Positions 52,159 to 61,301 are shown, numbered from the stretch's first letter. The stretch is DNA of 64,000 bases from Tabrizicola sp. (GCF_022842145.1 NZ_JALHQD010000001.1:316127-380126); one strand, 5' to 3'. The notes: generated from the sequence alone by a model not told the origin. Translations and numbers: made by a program.

Positions 52159-52769
52159 GATGTTGCCTTTCCTGACAGTCCAAGGATCGAAAGCGTCGTC
52201 TCGCCCTTACGCAATCGCCCCATGATCCGGGCTTCGCGCTCGGCGCGAGTTCGGGCTGCGTCCAGCGCCGGGGCAAGGTCCCCGGCCGAAAGGACAAGGA
52301 TGGCGTCGGCGTCGGCAAGGACAAGGTCGCCCGCCGCAATCTCGACCCCGCCCAGTATGACCGGCATCCCGATCCGACCGGCATCCTGCTTTACCGTGCC
52401 GCGGATGTTCACGCCGCGCGCAAAGACCGGGAATCCCAGGTCCGCAATCTGCGCGCTGTCCCGCACGGCGCCGTCGATGACCAGGCCGGCGATCCCACGC
52501 ATCTGGCAAGCTAGCGCCATGATCTCACCGAAGGGGCCGCTGTCCAGACTGCCGCCATAGTCGACCACCAGCACGTCGCCCGGCCGGGCCACGGCTATCG
52601 CAAGATGCAGCGCGAGGTTGTCACCGGGTCGACACCGGACGGGAAGCGCCGTCCCCGCCAGGGTCATTCCCAGTGCCAGCGGCCGGATCGGTGCCAAGAC
52701 CAGCCGAGCGGCCGGCCATGCCTCGCCGACCGTGGCCGTGCCAAGTGCCAGAAGGTCCGGCGGGCTCAC
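52155..52769 (-). CDS. RraA-like (HMG/CHA aldolase-fold) protein
   Basis: A 204-residue protein of the RraA/4-hydroxy-4-methyl-2-oxoglutarate aldolase family. It contains PGDNLALHLAIAVARPGDVLVVDYGGSLDSGPFGEIMALACQ near 60-100 and GLVIDGAVRDSAQI with the D-G-x-x-R-D motif near 110 that binds the metal and substrate. GGVEIAAGDLVLADADAILVL follows. Likely a class II pyruvate aldolase or oxaloacetate decarboxylase rather than an RNase E inhibitor. The GTG start 52769 overlaps the preceding stop (GTGA). Confidence 0.83.
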   Translation of the reverse strand: MSPPDLLALGTATVGEAWPAARLVLAPIRPLALGMTLAGTALPVRCRPGDNLALHLAIAVARPGDVLVVDYGGSLDSGPFGEIMALACQMRGIAGLVIDGAVRDSAQIADLGFPVFARGVNIRGTVKQDAGRIGMPVILGGVEIAAGDLVLADADAILVLSAGDLAPALDAARTRAEREARIMGRLRKGETTLSILGLSGKATS

Positions 52770-53461
52770 GCGGCCTTGGGGCCGATGCGCACCTGCATCG
52801 GCTGGACGCCATCCATGCTGCAATCCAGCTCATCTCCCGTGACCACCGCGCCCACGCCCGCAGGCGTGCCGGTCATGATGATGTCGCCGGGCATCAGCCG
52901 GTGCTGCTCGGACAGCTTCGAGATGATCTCGTCCACCTTCCAGATCATCAGCGAAATGTCGGCGTCCTGCTTGACCGCGCCGTTCACCTTCAAGCGCACA
53001 TGTCCCGAGGTCAGGATACCGCAGTCGCTGGCACGTGTGATCGGGCCAATGGGGGCGGAGTGGTCGAAACCCTTGGTCACTTCCCAGGGCAGGCCCTTTG
53101 CCAGGGCTGCCGCCTGATGGTCGCGACGCGTCATGTCCAGGCCGATGGCATAGCCGTAGATGTGGCTGGAAGCCTCGGACACCGGGATGTTGTAACCACC
53201 GGATTTCAGCGCCACCACCAGTTCGCACTCGTAGTGGAAGTTGGTGGTAAAGACCGGATAGGGGATCTCTCCCCCGTTCTTCACGATGGCATCCGTCGGC
53301 TTCATGAAGATCACCGGCGGATCGCGTTCGTCAGCGTTCATCTCGATGATGTGGGCGACATAGTTCTTGCCGATGCAGTAGATCCGCCGGACCGGATACT
53401 TCTCGTCCGTGCCGGTGATGTCGAGATGCGCCTGCGCGGGCGGGGTCAGTGCAAAGGCCAC
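52766..53461 (-). CDS. fumarylacetoacetate hydrolase family protein (FAHD1-like)
   Basis: A 231-residue FAH-fold enzyme. Catalytic and metal residues are visible in RIYCIGKNYVAHIIEM near 26, VIFMKPTDAI near 50, YECELVVAL near 77, GLDMTRRDHQ near 105, WEVTKGFDHSAPIGP near 123 and DIIMTGTPAGVG near 195. The family hydrolyses acylpyruvates or decarboxylates oxaloacetate. GTG 53461 follows AGGAG. First gene of the operon that ends with the TauE/SafE exporter and divergent from an ABC importer, so it probably acts on a ring-cleavage or keto-acid intermediate of the imported compound. Confidence 0.88.
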   Translation of the reverse strand: MAFALTPPAQAHLDITGTDEKYPVRRIYCIGKNYVAHIIEMNADERDPPVIFMKPTDAIVKNGGEIPYPVFTTNFHYECELVVALKSGGYNIPVSEASSHIYGYAIGLDMTRRDHQAAALAKGLPWEVTKGFDHSAPIGPITRASDCGILTSGHVRLKVNGAVKQDADISLMIWKVDEIISKLSEQHRLMPGDIIMTGTPAGVGAVVTGDELDCSMDGVQPMQVRIGPKAA

Positions 53462-53682
53462 GATGAAAAACTCCTGTTCAGCCGGGCAAGCGCCGCGGGA
53501 TTGCCGAGTCACGGTGGCGGCAGGATTTCCCGCTTCGGCCCGCAGATCAAGATACGAAATGCTGATTTTACAAGTTTCATATATTTTTTTGCATTCTGTG
53601 ACGAATCATATAGCCTGCTGAGAGGGACCGGCCACGCGACGGGAAACGGGCGGGCGGCCTGCGGTTATCGGGAGGAAACCAG

Positions 53683-54714
53683 ATGAAGAACATGACCAGA
53701 CTGAGTCGTCGGAGCTTCGGACTTCTGACGGCGGGCGGGGCGGCAAGCCTTGTCCTTGGGGCCCCGGCCATTGTCCGGGCGCAGACGGCGGTGACCTTTG
53801 CCGTGCCCAACCCCTCGGCGCTGACCTGGCTTCCCTATTGGGTGGCGGTTGGCGAGGGCTACTTCGCGGAAGAGGGCCTTGACCTGCGGCTGGAGGCGAT
53901 CGACGGATCGTCGGCGGTCCTGCAAGCAATGTCGGCAGGTCAGGCGCAGATCGGCGCGCCGGGACCGGGGCCGACCTTGGGCGCGCGGTCGCGCGGGGTC
54001 GACGTGAAGTTCCTTTACAACCTGTATCCCAAGTCGGTCTTCGGCATTCTGGTCAAGGATGAAAGCCCCTACCAGACACCCGCCGACCTCAAGGGCACAA
54101 TCATCGGCGTCGGCACGGCGGACGGGGCGGAAGTGTCGTTCAGCAAGGCGATCATGACCGACCTCGGAATGACAGAAGGCACCGATTACACCTTCCTGCC
54201 GGTCGGTGACGGCGGCACGGCAGCGGTCGCCTTCCTGCGCGACGAGGTCGGTTCCTATGCCGGCGCCGTCTCGGATGCCGCGATCCTGGCTTCGCGCGGT
54301 CTGACCCTGCGCGAGATCACGCCGGAAGCCTACCTCGGCTTCTTTGGCAACGGCATCGCGATGTTGGAAAGCCAGATGGCGGCAACGCCTGACCTTGCCC
54401 CGAAGTTCGGTCGGGCGTTGGTCAGGGGCACGCGTTTCGCCTCGGACCCCGCGAACAAGGAAAAGGCACTTGCGCATTGCGCGGCCGGCAACCCACAGGA
54501 AGGCGAGCAGGATTATGCGCCGTCGCTCTATGATGGCGTCGTCAACCGGATGACCCCGACCGACGCCTTCATCGGCCAGGGCTACGGCTACCAGCCGCCG
54601 GAACACTGGCAGGCGATCCACGACAGCGCCGTCGCCTCAGGCGCGCTGGAGGCTCCGCTGCCCGACCTGGCGGCTGTCTACACGAACGAGTTCGTGGCAG
54701 GCTGGAAAGCCTGA
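53683..54714 (+). CDS. ABC transporter substrate-binding protein, NMT1/SsuA-like
   Basis: A 343-residue periplasmic binding protein with a twin-arginine-type signal (LSRRSFGLLTAGGAASLVLGAPAIVRAQ). The mature domain has LTWLPYWVAVGEGYFAEEGLDLRLE, VLQAMSAGQAQIGAPGPGP and LKGTIIGVGTADGAEV, typical of the NMT1/THI5/SsuA group that binds thiamine precursors, nitrate, taurine, sulfonates or aromatic acids. The stop overlaps the ATPase start by one base. It is divergent from the FAH operon, suggesting the ligand is degraded there. Confidence 0.88.
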   Translation: MKNMTRLSRRSFGLLTAGGAASLVLGAPAIVRAQTAVTFAVPNPSALTWLPYWVAVGEGYFAEEGLDLRLEAIDGSSAVLQAMSAGQAQIGAPGPGPTLGARSRGVDVKFLYNLYPKSVFGILVKDESPYQTPADLKGTIIGVGTADGAEVSFSKAIMTDLGMTEGTDYTFLPVGDGGTAAVAFLRDEVGSYAGAVSDAAILASRGLTLREITPEAYLGFFGNGIAMLESQMAATPDLAPKFGRALVRGTRFASDPANKEKALAHCAAGNPQEGEQDYAPSLYDGVVNRMTPTDAFIGQGYGYQPPEHWQAIHDSAVASGALEAPLPDLAAVYTNEFVAGWKA

Positions 54715-55529
54715 TGACCATGGCTGAGCCCCGTCCCCTGACCGCCAGTCCGGCCGCGCCAACGCGACCGGTCTACGAGATCGCGAGGCTGTCGAAGACC
54801 TACGCCCGGAATATGCTGACTGCGCTGACCGATGTGAACCTGACCCTCCACAAGGGCGAATTCGTGTCGGTCGTGGGCTCCTCCGGCTGCGGGAAATCGA
54901 CACTTCTCAAGATCATGGCGGGGCTCATGCCGCCCACCACAGGACGTGTCGTGCTGGAAGGCAAGCCCGTTACCGGCCCACGGGCCGATATCGGGATGAT
55001 GTTCCAGCAGGCGACACTTCTGCCGTGGAAGACCACAGTGGAAAACATCGTCCTGCCGATCGAGATCCGCGAGGGACGTGCTGCCGCGAAAGCCGCACAT
55101 CCCCGCGCACTTGAACTTTTGAAACTCGTTGGCCTTGGCGACTTTGCCAATGTCTATCCGGGTGAGCTGTCCGGCGGGATGGCACAGCGCGCCTCGATCT
55201 GCCGGATGTTGATCGCCAACCCCGCCGTTCTCCTGCTGGACGAACCCTTTTCGGCGCTGGACGAGTTGACCCGCGACTTCATGAACATGGAGCTGCAGCG
55301 CATCTGCGCCGAACAGCAGTCCACCGCCTTCCTCGTTACGCACTCCTTGGCCGAGGCTGTGATCCTTTCGGACCGCATCCTGGTGATGAAGCCGCGCCCC
55401 GGTCGTATCGTCGAGGAAATCGTGATCGACCTGCCCCGCCCCCGCACGCTGGAAATGATCAACACCCCCCGCTTCGGCCAGATCGTCGCCCATATCCGCG
55501 ACCTTCTGGGCAAGGAGGCCTTCCAATGA
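54714..55529 (+). CDS. ABC transporter ATP-binding protein, SsuB/TauB type
   Basis: A 271-residue ATPase. Walker A is GSSGCGKST near residue 58, the Q-loop is in MFQQATLLPWKTT near 98, the signature is LSGGMAQR near 152, Walker B is VLLLDEPFSALDE near 171 and the switch His is in LVTHSLAEAV near 207. Pairs with the permease gene that it overlaps by 4 bases. Confidence 0.93.
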   Translation: MTMAEPRPLTASPAAPTRPVYEIARLSKTYARNMLTALTDVNLTLHKGEFVSVVGSSGCGKSTLLKIMAGLMPPTTGRVVLEGKPVTGPRADIGMMFQQATLLPWKTTVENIVLPIEIREGRAAAKAAHPRALELLKLVGLGDFANVYPGELSGGMAQRASICRMLIANPAVLLLDEPFSALDELTRDFMNMELQRICAEQQSTAFLVTHSLAEAVILSDRILVMKPRPGRIVEEIVIDLPRPRTLEMINTPRFGQIVAHIRDLLGKEAFQ

Positions 55530-56386
55530 CCGCCAAACCAGAATTGATGGGCGATCCGAACAAGGACACCGTATGGGTCGAACATGTCGCTCTGATCGAC
55601 CGCATCCCGCGCTGGCTGGCGATGCTGGCGCTGGCCGTCATCGTCATCGGCATCTGGGACCTTGCGACCGCCCGGATGAACTGGGTCTCGCCCATCATCC
55701 TGCCGAGCCCCGGCGAGACGCTGGATGACCTGATCTTCGTCGGCAAGAACCTTGTCACCGGCGGCTACATGCTGGACGCGCTCTGGACCACGACCCGCAC
55801 TGTCTTCTGGGCATTCCTGATAGCCGCCAGCGTCGGCTTCTCGCTGGGCGTCCTGGTCGGCGAGACGAAGTTCGGCGAACGGGCCGTGATGCCTTATCTC
55901 GTCGCGATCGACACCATGCCCAAGGTGGCCTTTGCGCCCCTCTTCATCGCTTGGCTGGGCTTCGACATCGCCTCGAAGGTCGCGCTTGCTGCCTTCATCG
56001 CCACTTTCCCGATCATCGTCTCGACCGCCGCCGGCTTCTATGCAGCGTCCGAGAACGAGCGGATGCTCTTCAAGGCGATGGGGGCCAGCCGCTGGCAGAC
56101 CCTGATCCGCCTGAAACTGCCCACTGGCCTGCCCTATATCTTCACGGGCTTGAAGATCGCCTCCGTCGGCGTCATGGCCGGCGCCATCACGGGCGAGTTC
56201 CTCGGTGGCGGCAAGGGGTTCGGCGCCCTCATCCGCGAATCTGCCAGCATGCTTGACACGCCTCGGGTTTTCTCATTGATCCTTTATCTTAGTCTGCTGG
56301 GTCTAGCGCTTTTCTTCCTTGTCGCTTGGGTGCAAAGACGGCTGGTGTTCTGGAACAAGGCCGACCGGCCGGGTGGAGTTGGCTAA
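55526..56386 (+). CDS. ABC transporter permease, SsuC/TauC type
   Basis: A 286-residue membrane protein with six to seven helices. The EAA loop for ATPase contact is in ENERMLFKAMGASRWQTLIRLKLPTGLPYIFTGLK near 175-210. FIAWLGFDIASKVALAAFIATFPI near 140 is typical of the family. Its stop TAA shares a base with the gntR start (TAATG). Confidence 0.92.
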   Translation: MTAKPELMGDPNKDTVWVEHVALIDRIPRWLAMLALAVIVIGIWDLATARMNWVSPIILPSPGETLDDLIFVGKNLVTGGYMLDALWTTTRTVFWAFLIAASVGFSLGVLVGETKFGERAVMPYLVAIDTMPKVAFAPLFIAWLGFDIASKVALAAFIATFPIIVSTAAGFYAASENERMLFKAMGASRWQTLIRLKLPTGLPYIFTGLKIASVGVMAGAITGEFLGGGKGFGALIRESASMLDTPRVFSLILYLSLLGLALFFLVAWVQRRLVFWNKADRPGGVG

Positions 56387-57090
56387 TGAATGCCCCTGAC
56401 AAGGCATTGAACGATACGCGCAACCTGTCGGAACAGGCGCACGAGCGTATCCGGCGCGACATTTTGAATGGCGAGCTGTTTCCCGGCGAAAAGCTGCAGA
56501 TCGAGGCGATTTCCGACCGCTACGGGATCGGCATCGCGCCCGTGCGCGAAGCGCTGAACCGCCTGTCCTCGGAAGGGCTGGTCGAACGCAAAAGCCAGCG
56601 CGGCTTCTTCGTCGCTGAAATTTCGATGACTTCGCTCGAAGAATTGGTCAAGACCCGGATCTGGCTGGAAACACTCGCCCTGCGCGAAGCGATCCAGAAC
56701 GCGACCGAAGCCTGGGAAGAGCAGCTGGTGCTCGCCTATCACCGTCTGGCGCGCACCAACCGCCGCATGCCCGCCGAGGCAGGCCGCGAGATTTCAGAAG
56801 AATGGGAACAGCGTCACAAGGAATTTCACATGCTGCTGCTAGACCGCTGCGGGTCCAGCTGGCTTCTCGGCTTCTGCTCGACCATGATGGACCAGGCGGT
56901 CCGCTATCGCAGCCTATCAATGAACGTGCATCCCAGTCTCCTGCGTCGCGAGGGTGCCGCGGCCGAACATCAGGCACTTTTGAACGCAGTCATCGACCGG
57001 GACGCCGATCGCGCGTGTCGGCTTCTTGCGGATCACTACAATACGACGCTCGAAGGCTTGCGCGCGGTTATCGAACACGGTGAGAAGTGA
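56386..57090 (+). CDS. GntR family regulator with FCD effector domain
   Basis: A 234-residue FadR-type regulator. The winged helix-turn-helix (about residues 12-82) has QAHERIRRDILNGELFPGEKLQIEAISDRYGIGIAPVREALNRLSSEGLV. The all-helical FCD domain (about 90-225) carries the metal-binding His pattern in EFHMLLLDRCGS and EHQALLNAVIDRDADRACRLLADHY. It probably controls the upstream ABC importer and the divergent catabolic operon in response to a carboxylate. Confidence 0.9.
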   Translation: MNAPDKALNDTRNLSEQAHERIRRDILNGELFPGEKLQIEAISDRYGIGIAPVREALNRLSSEGLVERKSQRGFFVAEISMTSLEELVKTRIWLETLALREAIQNATEAWEEQLVLAYHRLARTNRRMPAEAGREISEEWEQRHKEFHMLLLDRCGSSWLLGFCSTMMDQAVRYRSLSMNVHPSLLRREGAAAEHQALLNAVIDRDADRACRLLADHYNTTLEGLRAVIEHGEK

Positions 57091-57560
57091 TCCGCTTCGG
57101 GGTCACACATGTGAACCATCGTGGCCTTCCATGCTCGGACCGATCGCGCCTCACAACCTGAGTTGACGCGCTTCGTCGGGGACGGCGTTCCCTGCAACCA
57201 GTTCCAGGGCTTCGGTCAATCCGAGACGCGAGCCGCGCCCATGCACATGCAAGTTCCCAGGTGGACAAGTTTGTGAGAGCCACGATGCTCGACACGACAT
57301 CAAACTGCCAGCCGCTCCAAATAATCCTTCCAAGCCACTGAAGATAGAGCGCTTGAAGACCAGGAAAGTTCCAGAGGTGGTAGTTTTCCCGCAAATCTTG
57401 GTTTCCCCGACGCTCTCAGAGATCGGGCCTGGTTTTCTGTGCTGATCGCCCTGACGAAGGGTATGCCCCACAACTTGCCTCTCCGCTGCGTCTAACTGGT
57501 CGACGCCTGTCAACGGAACTTCGCAATGTCGGGTCGGCAAAAAAATCTCGGCGGCCGGTC
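57091..57560. other. gap without a supported gene
   Basis: No convincing gene. Minus-strand frames (57068-57394 and 57151-57639) overlap each other, lack ribosome binding sites, and the second would read through the copper-responsive promoter. Codon use is irregular, so decayed coding DNA is possible, but I recognise no family. Confidence 0.45.
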
Positions 57561-57591
57561 TTGACCTTCCCATGGTGGGAAGCCCCATCTC
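57561..57591 (+). promoter_or_regulatory. CueR-type copper promoter of the copZ-like gene
   Basis: TTGACC (-35, 57561-57566) and CATCTC (-10, 57586-57591) are separated by 19 bases, the long spacer of MerR-regulated promoters. The spacer holds the dyad CTTCCCA-TGG-TGGGAAG, close to known CueR/HmrR sites. The first gene starts 41 bases downstream. Confidence 0.75.
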
Positions 57592-57631
57592 TCCCTTGCC
57601 GGGCCAATCCGCCCGGCCAAAGGAGTTCACC

Positions 57632-57823
57632 ATGATCATGCTTCAAATCCCCAACATGAACTGCGGCGGCTGCGCGCGTGGTGTGGCGGCTGCAATCCTC
57701 CAGGTCGATGCCTCGGCCCAGGTCGAACCTGATCTGCAGGGTCGCACCGTGGCGGTCAAATCCGTGGCGCCCGAAGCGCAGCTGCGGGAGGCACTGGCAG
57801 AGGCAGGCTTTGCGCCGGCCTGA
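57632..57823 (+). CDS. copZ: CopZ-like heavy-metal-associated domain chaperone
   Basis: A 63-residue single HMA domain. The metal loop is NMNCGGCARGV near residue 8 with the CxxC copper ligands, and the rest follows the beta-alpha-beta-beta-alpha-beta pattern. ATG 57632 is preceded by AGGAG. Lies directly behind a CueR-type promoter. It should carry Cu(I) in the cytoplasm, for example to the P-type ATPase starting at 63616. Confidence 0.9.
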   Translation: MIMLQIPNMNCGGCARGVAAAILQVDASAQVEPDLQGRTVAVKSVAPEAQLREALAEAGFAPA

Positions 57824-57935
57824 CAGATCGGGTCGGCAAAGGCTGCCGACCCGCAGCGGCACCCATTGATCCAGGTCATTCCCAACCAGGCACGACCGAT
57901 AGAGTGTTGGACAGACAGCAAGGACGGTTCGGACA

Positions 57936-58268
57936 ATGGCGCGGCTCCTCGGCATCCTTATGCTCCTCCTGACGGTGAGTTTCGCCGTCAGGGCCGGTGC
58001 CGAGGATTTCGGAAGGTGCCAGGGCTCGATGCATGCCGCGCAGGTCCAGCACGGCCCGCTTCACGCCAATCCGACGGCGACGGACGGGGATCACGCTGCA
58101 ATGGCCGGCGTGTGCAAGATGGTTTGCGGAACGATTGCCGTGTTGCTGTCGGGTACATCCACCGTGCAGGTCCTGCGACCCGAAGTCCGGGTGCCGGTGC
58201 CGGACGGCAGTCCAATCCGATCCATCGGGCCCAACCCCTTTGAACGCCCGCCCCGACCCCTGATCTGA
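57936..58268 (+). CDS. secreted Cys/Met/His-containing hypothetical protein of the copper cluster
   Basis: A 110-residue protein with a signal peptide (residues 1-22, LLGILMLLLTVSFAVRAGA). The mature part has Cys at CQGSMH and CKMVC, several His and Met (MHAAQVQHGPLHANP, GDHAAMAG) and a Pro-rich tail. No family is recognised. The Cys/Met/His content and the position between a copper chaperone and a multicopper oxidase suggest periplasmic copper binding (inference). Confidence 0.65.
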   Translation: MARLLGILMLLLTVSFAVRAGAEDFGRCQGSMHAAQVQHGPLHANPTATDGDHAAMAGVCKMVCGTIAVLLSGTSTVQVLRPEVRVPVPDGSPIRSIGPNPFERPPRPLI

Positions 58269-58324
58269 ACCGCTACCCCCTTTCAGATCATCGGCGCCAG
58301 ATGCGCCCAATTCGGAGCGATCCC

Positions 58325-59797
58325 ATGACCCATCTTTCCCGTCGCGGCTTTCTTGCTGCCACAGCGGCCGCAGCCGCCCCGCTTTTCCTGCCAGCCCGGG
58401 CTTTTGCCTCACCGCCCGCCCTCACCCTTCGCGCCACGACGAGGACGCTCGACATCGCGGGGCGGGCCGTAACCGTGAAAGGTCTTCTCGACCCGCAGGG
58501 GCTCAGCGGGCTGGTCCTCGACCCTGCCCAGCCTTTCCGCGTCGATCTCGTCAACGACCTTGCCACCGAGACCAGCATCCACTGGCACGGCCAGGTGCCC
58601 CCGAACGCCCAGGATGGCGTTCCCGGCGCGCCGCAGCCAGCATTGCAGCCGGGCGAAATGCGCAGCTTCGATTTCGCGGCCTATCCCGGCACGCACTGGA
58701 TGCACTCGCATATTCCGGTGCAGGAAATGGAGCTTCTCGCCGCACCGCTGATCGTCCGCCGGACCGAGGATCTGGCAGCCGACCGGCAAGAGGTGACGAT
58801 CCTCTTGCACGACCTCAGCTTCCGCCCGGCAGAGGAGGTTCTGGCCGAAATCACCGGCGGCGCGATGGCCGGAATGGACCACGGCGCAGGCCACGGGGCG
58901 CAGGGCCAGGGCGGCGGTATGGGGGGCATGATGGGCGGGATGTCCGGCATGGACCACGGCGCGATGGGCGCAATGGGGGGAATGGACCTCAACGACTTCG
59001 ATTTCGACGCCTATCTTGCCAACGACCGCACGCTGGACGACCCCGAGGTGGTGCGGGTGGAGAAGGGCGGCCGGATCCTTCTGCGCGTCATCAACGGCTC
59101 GGCGGCGACGGTGTTCTGGATCGACACCGACAGCCTCCTGGGCCGGGCAGTCGCGACCGACGGCAACCCGATCCAGCCGGTGCCCGGCGCGCGGTTCGGC
59201 CTTGCGATGGGCCAGCGGCTCGACATCGAACTGGAAGTTCCCGCGGAAGGTGGTGCTTTCCCGATCCTCGCGTTGCGCGAGGGTGCGTTGGAAAGGACCG
59301 GGATCATCCTTGCGACCTCTGGCGCGGCCGTGGGGAAGATTTCAGGCGTATCGGACGAAGCGCATCCAGCGTTTTCAGCCGACCTGGAGCAGGAATCGGG
59401 CTTTCAGGCGCTGATACCACTTGCGGATCGTCCCTTTGATCGCAGCGACGCCCTGATGCTGGGCGGATCGATGATGCCCTACCTCTGGACCATCGACGGG
59501 CAAAGCTGGGGAACCCATCGGGCAATCGAGGCGCGGTCCGGCGAACGCGTGGGGCTGACCTTCCACAACATGTCCATGATGGCGCATCCGATGCACCTGC
59601 ACGGGCACCACTTCCAGGTCGTCGCCCTGAACGGCTCCCCCCTCCGCGGAGCGATGCGGGACACCGTGCACATACCGCCCATGAGCATGGTGACGGTTGC
59701 GCTCGACGCGGGGGAAGCCGCCCGCTGGATGCTGCACTGCCACCACATGCCGCACCTGTCGACCGGCATGATGACCGAGTTCGTGGTCGCAGCCTGA
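58325..59797 (+). CDS. Tat-exported multicopper oxidase (CueO/CopA type)
   Basis: A 490-residue periplasmic oxidase. The Tat signal is LSRRGFLAATAAAAAPLFLP. Copper motifs are HWHG near residue 87, HWMHSH near 128, HPMHLHGHHF near 420 and HCHHMPHLSTGM near 470, the last with the T1 Cys. A Met/His/Gly-rich insert lies near residues 178-218 (GMDHGAGHG, GGMGGMMGGMSGMDHG), as in cuprous oxidases. It oxidises Cu(I) to Cu(II) in the periplasm. The start at 58325 places the Arg pair near the N-terminus. Confidence 0.92.
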   Translation: MTHLSRRGFLAATAAAAAPLFLPARAFASPPALTLRATTRTLDIAGRAVTVKGLLDPQGLSGLVLDPAQPFRVDLVNDLATETSIHWHGQVPPNAQDGVPGAPQPALQPGEMRSFDFAAYPGTHWMHSHIPVQEMELLAAPLIVRRTEDLAADRQEVTILLHDLSFRPAEEVLAEITGGAMAGMDHGAGHGAQGQGGGMGGMMGGMSGMDHGAMGAMGGMDLNDFDFDAYLANDRTLDDPEVVRVEKGGRILLRVINGSAATVFWIDTDSLLGRAVATDGNPIQPVPGARFGLAMGQRLDIELEVPAEGGAFPILALREGALERTGIILATSGAAVGKISGVSDEAHPAFSADLEQESGFQALIPLADRPFDRSDALMLGGSMMPYLWTIDGQSWGTHRAIEARSGERVGLTFHNMSMMAHPMHLHGHHFQVVALNGSPLRGAMRDTVHIPPMSMVTVALDAGEAARWMLHCHHMPHLSTGMMTEFVVAA

Positions 59798-59808
59798 AAG
59801 GCACCTGA

Positions 59809-60258
59809 ATGACCATACCCACCGCCCCTGCCCTGAAATGGCGCACATTCTGGCGCTTCCTTCTGGTCGTGGCGGTGGGAAACCTGCTGTGGGAGATCGC
59901 GCATGTCCCACTTTACACCATCTGGCTCAGCGGAAGCGGCGCCGAAATCGCCTATGCGGTGGTGCACTGCACGGCAGGGGACGTGCTGATCGCGGCCACC
60001 TCGCTTGGGCTTGCTTTGGCCCTGTTCGGTCGGACGGGCTGGCCTGCCCGCGCCTACGGTGCCGTCGCGCTCACAATGATCCTCTTCGCCGTCAGTTACA
60101 CCGTCTTCTCGGAATGGCTGAACGTCGAAGTGCGCGCCGCCTGGGCATACCGCGACCTGATGCCTCGCCTGCCTTGGCTTGGCACCGGTCTGACGCCCGT
60201 CCTGCAGTGGATATTCGTGCCCGCGGCGGCGTTCTGGTGGGCGCGCCCACCCGGGTAG
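59809..60258 (+). CDS. hypothetical four-helix membrane protein linked to the multicopper oxidase
   Basis: A 149-residue integral membrane protein with about four hydrophobic segments (near 13-35, 45-70, 80-102, 122-145). Acidic, Trp and His residues lie near the helix ends (WEIAHVPLY, VVHCTAGDV). Starts 11 bases after the multicopper oxidase stop, so co-transcription is likely. No family identified; a role in copper or redox handling at the inner membrane is inferred from position. Confidence 0.75.
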   Translation: MTIPTAPALKWRTFWRFLLVVAVGNLLWEIAHVPLYTIWLSGSGAEIAYAVVHCTAGDVLIAATSLGLALALFGRTGWPARAYGAVALTMILFAVSYTVFSEWLNVEVRAAWAYRDLMPRLPWLGTGLTPVLQWIFVPAAAFWWARPPG

Positions 60259-60322
60259 CCGACAGTTGCAAGGCGGCCCCAAGACGCGCCATGATCCGGT
60301 CCATCCAAGCCAGGTCGGGGAT

Positions 60323-61216
60323 ATGGACAAGCTTTCCGCCATGCAGGCCTACTGCCGGATCGTCGAGCGTGGAAGCTTCACCCGCGCCGCCGAGGATCTG
60401 GGTGTCTCTGCCGCGCTTCTCAGCCGCGAGATCAGCCGGTTGGAGGCCAGCCTTGGCATCGCCCTTCTCAGCCGCTCCACGCGGCGGATGACCCTGACCG
60501 AGGCCGGCCGCAGCTACTACGATGAAGCGCAGGCTATCCTGCAGGCCGTCGGCAGCTTCGAAGACCGGATCCGCCAGACGTCCGGGGTGGTCACCGGCCA
60601 CCTGAAAGTGAACGCGCCATCCTCGTTCGGACAGGTCGTCGTCGCGCCGATGTTGCCGGGGTTCTGCCGACAGTATCCCGATCTCCGCGTCAGCCTGACC
60701 CTGGATGACAGGGTGCTCGACATGGTCGAGGGCGGCTTCGACCTGACGCTCAGAATCCGGTCCAGCCTCAAGGATTCAACCCTTCGTGCCCGCAAGCTGG
60801 GCGAGGTGCGCGTGGGCATCTTCGCCTCACCCGACTATCTGGCACGCAACGGAACCCCCGCTGCGCCCGATGACATTCGCCACCACCAGACCTGCGGCTA
60901 TCTCTTGTCCGAGCATCTGGAGACCTGGGACCTGACCGGACCAACAGGGGCAGTCTCGGTGGCGGTCGACCCGAAGGTCAGGGTCGGCAACAGCTTTGCC
61001 TTGCTGGATCTTCTGGCCGCCGGGATGGGCCTCGGCACCCTTCCTGACTTCATCTCCCACCCAGCCGAGAAAGCGGGCCAGCTGGTCCGCGTGCTGCCCG
61101 ATCACGAGCTTCCGGTCCGCTTTGTCTGGGCGGTGCTTCCCGGCGGCTCGCGGCAGGACGCCCGGATTGCCGCCTTCCTGCAGGCGCTGGCGCTTGCCAT
61201 TCCTGATCCTGCGTAA
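60323..61216 (+). CDS. LysR family transcriptional regulator
   Basis: A 297-residue LysR protein. The helix-turn-helix is in MQAYCRIVERGSFTRAAEDLGVSAALLSREISRLEASLGIALLSRSTRRMTLT. The effector domain has GHLKVNAPSSFGQVVVAPMLPGF and MVEGGFDLTLRIRSSLKDSTLRARKLGEVRVGIFASPDYL. ATG 60323 follows a GGGGAT context. Followed after 85 bases by wrbA on the same strand. A short GCGGA-TTTT-TCCGC dyad at 61235-61248 separates them. Confidence 0.92.
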   Translation: MDKLSAMQAYCRIVERGSFTRAAEDLGVSAALLSREISRLEASLGIALLSRSTRRMTLTEAGRSYYDEAQAILQAVGSFEDRIRQTSGVVTGHLKVNAPSSFGQVVVAPMLPGFCRQYPDLRVSLTLDDRVLDMVEGGFDLTLRIRSSLKDSTLRARKLGEVRVGIFASPDYLARNGTPAAPDDIRHHQTCGYLLSEHLETWDLTGPTGAVSVAVDPKVRVGNSFALLDLLAAGMGLGTLPDFISHPAEKAGQLVRVLPDHELPVRFVWAVLPGGSRQDARIAAFLQALALAIPDPA

Positions 61217-61301
61217 AGACTGATTTGCCGCAGGGCGGATTTTTCCGCGGCCGTCGATGACCGATCTCTGGGACAGCGAAACACCTGCCCCAGAGGAAAT
61301 C

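Noticed and set aside
57151-57639. 162-residue minus frame before the copper chaperone
   Set aside because: It would read through the CueR-type promoter and the ribosome binding site of the copZ-like gene and resembles no family.
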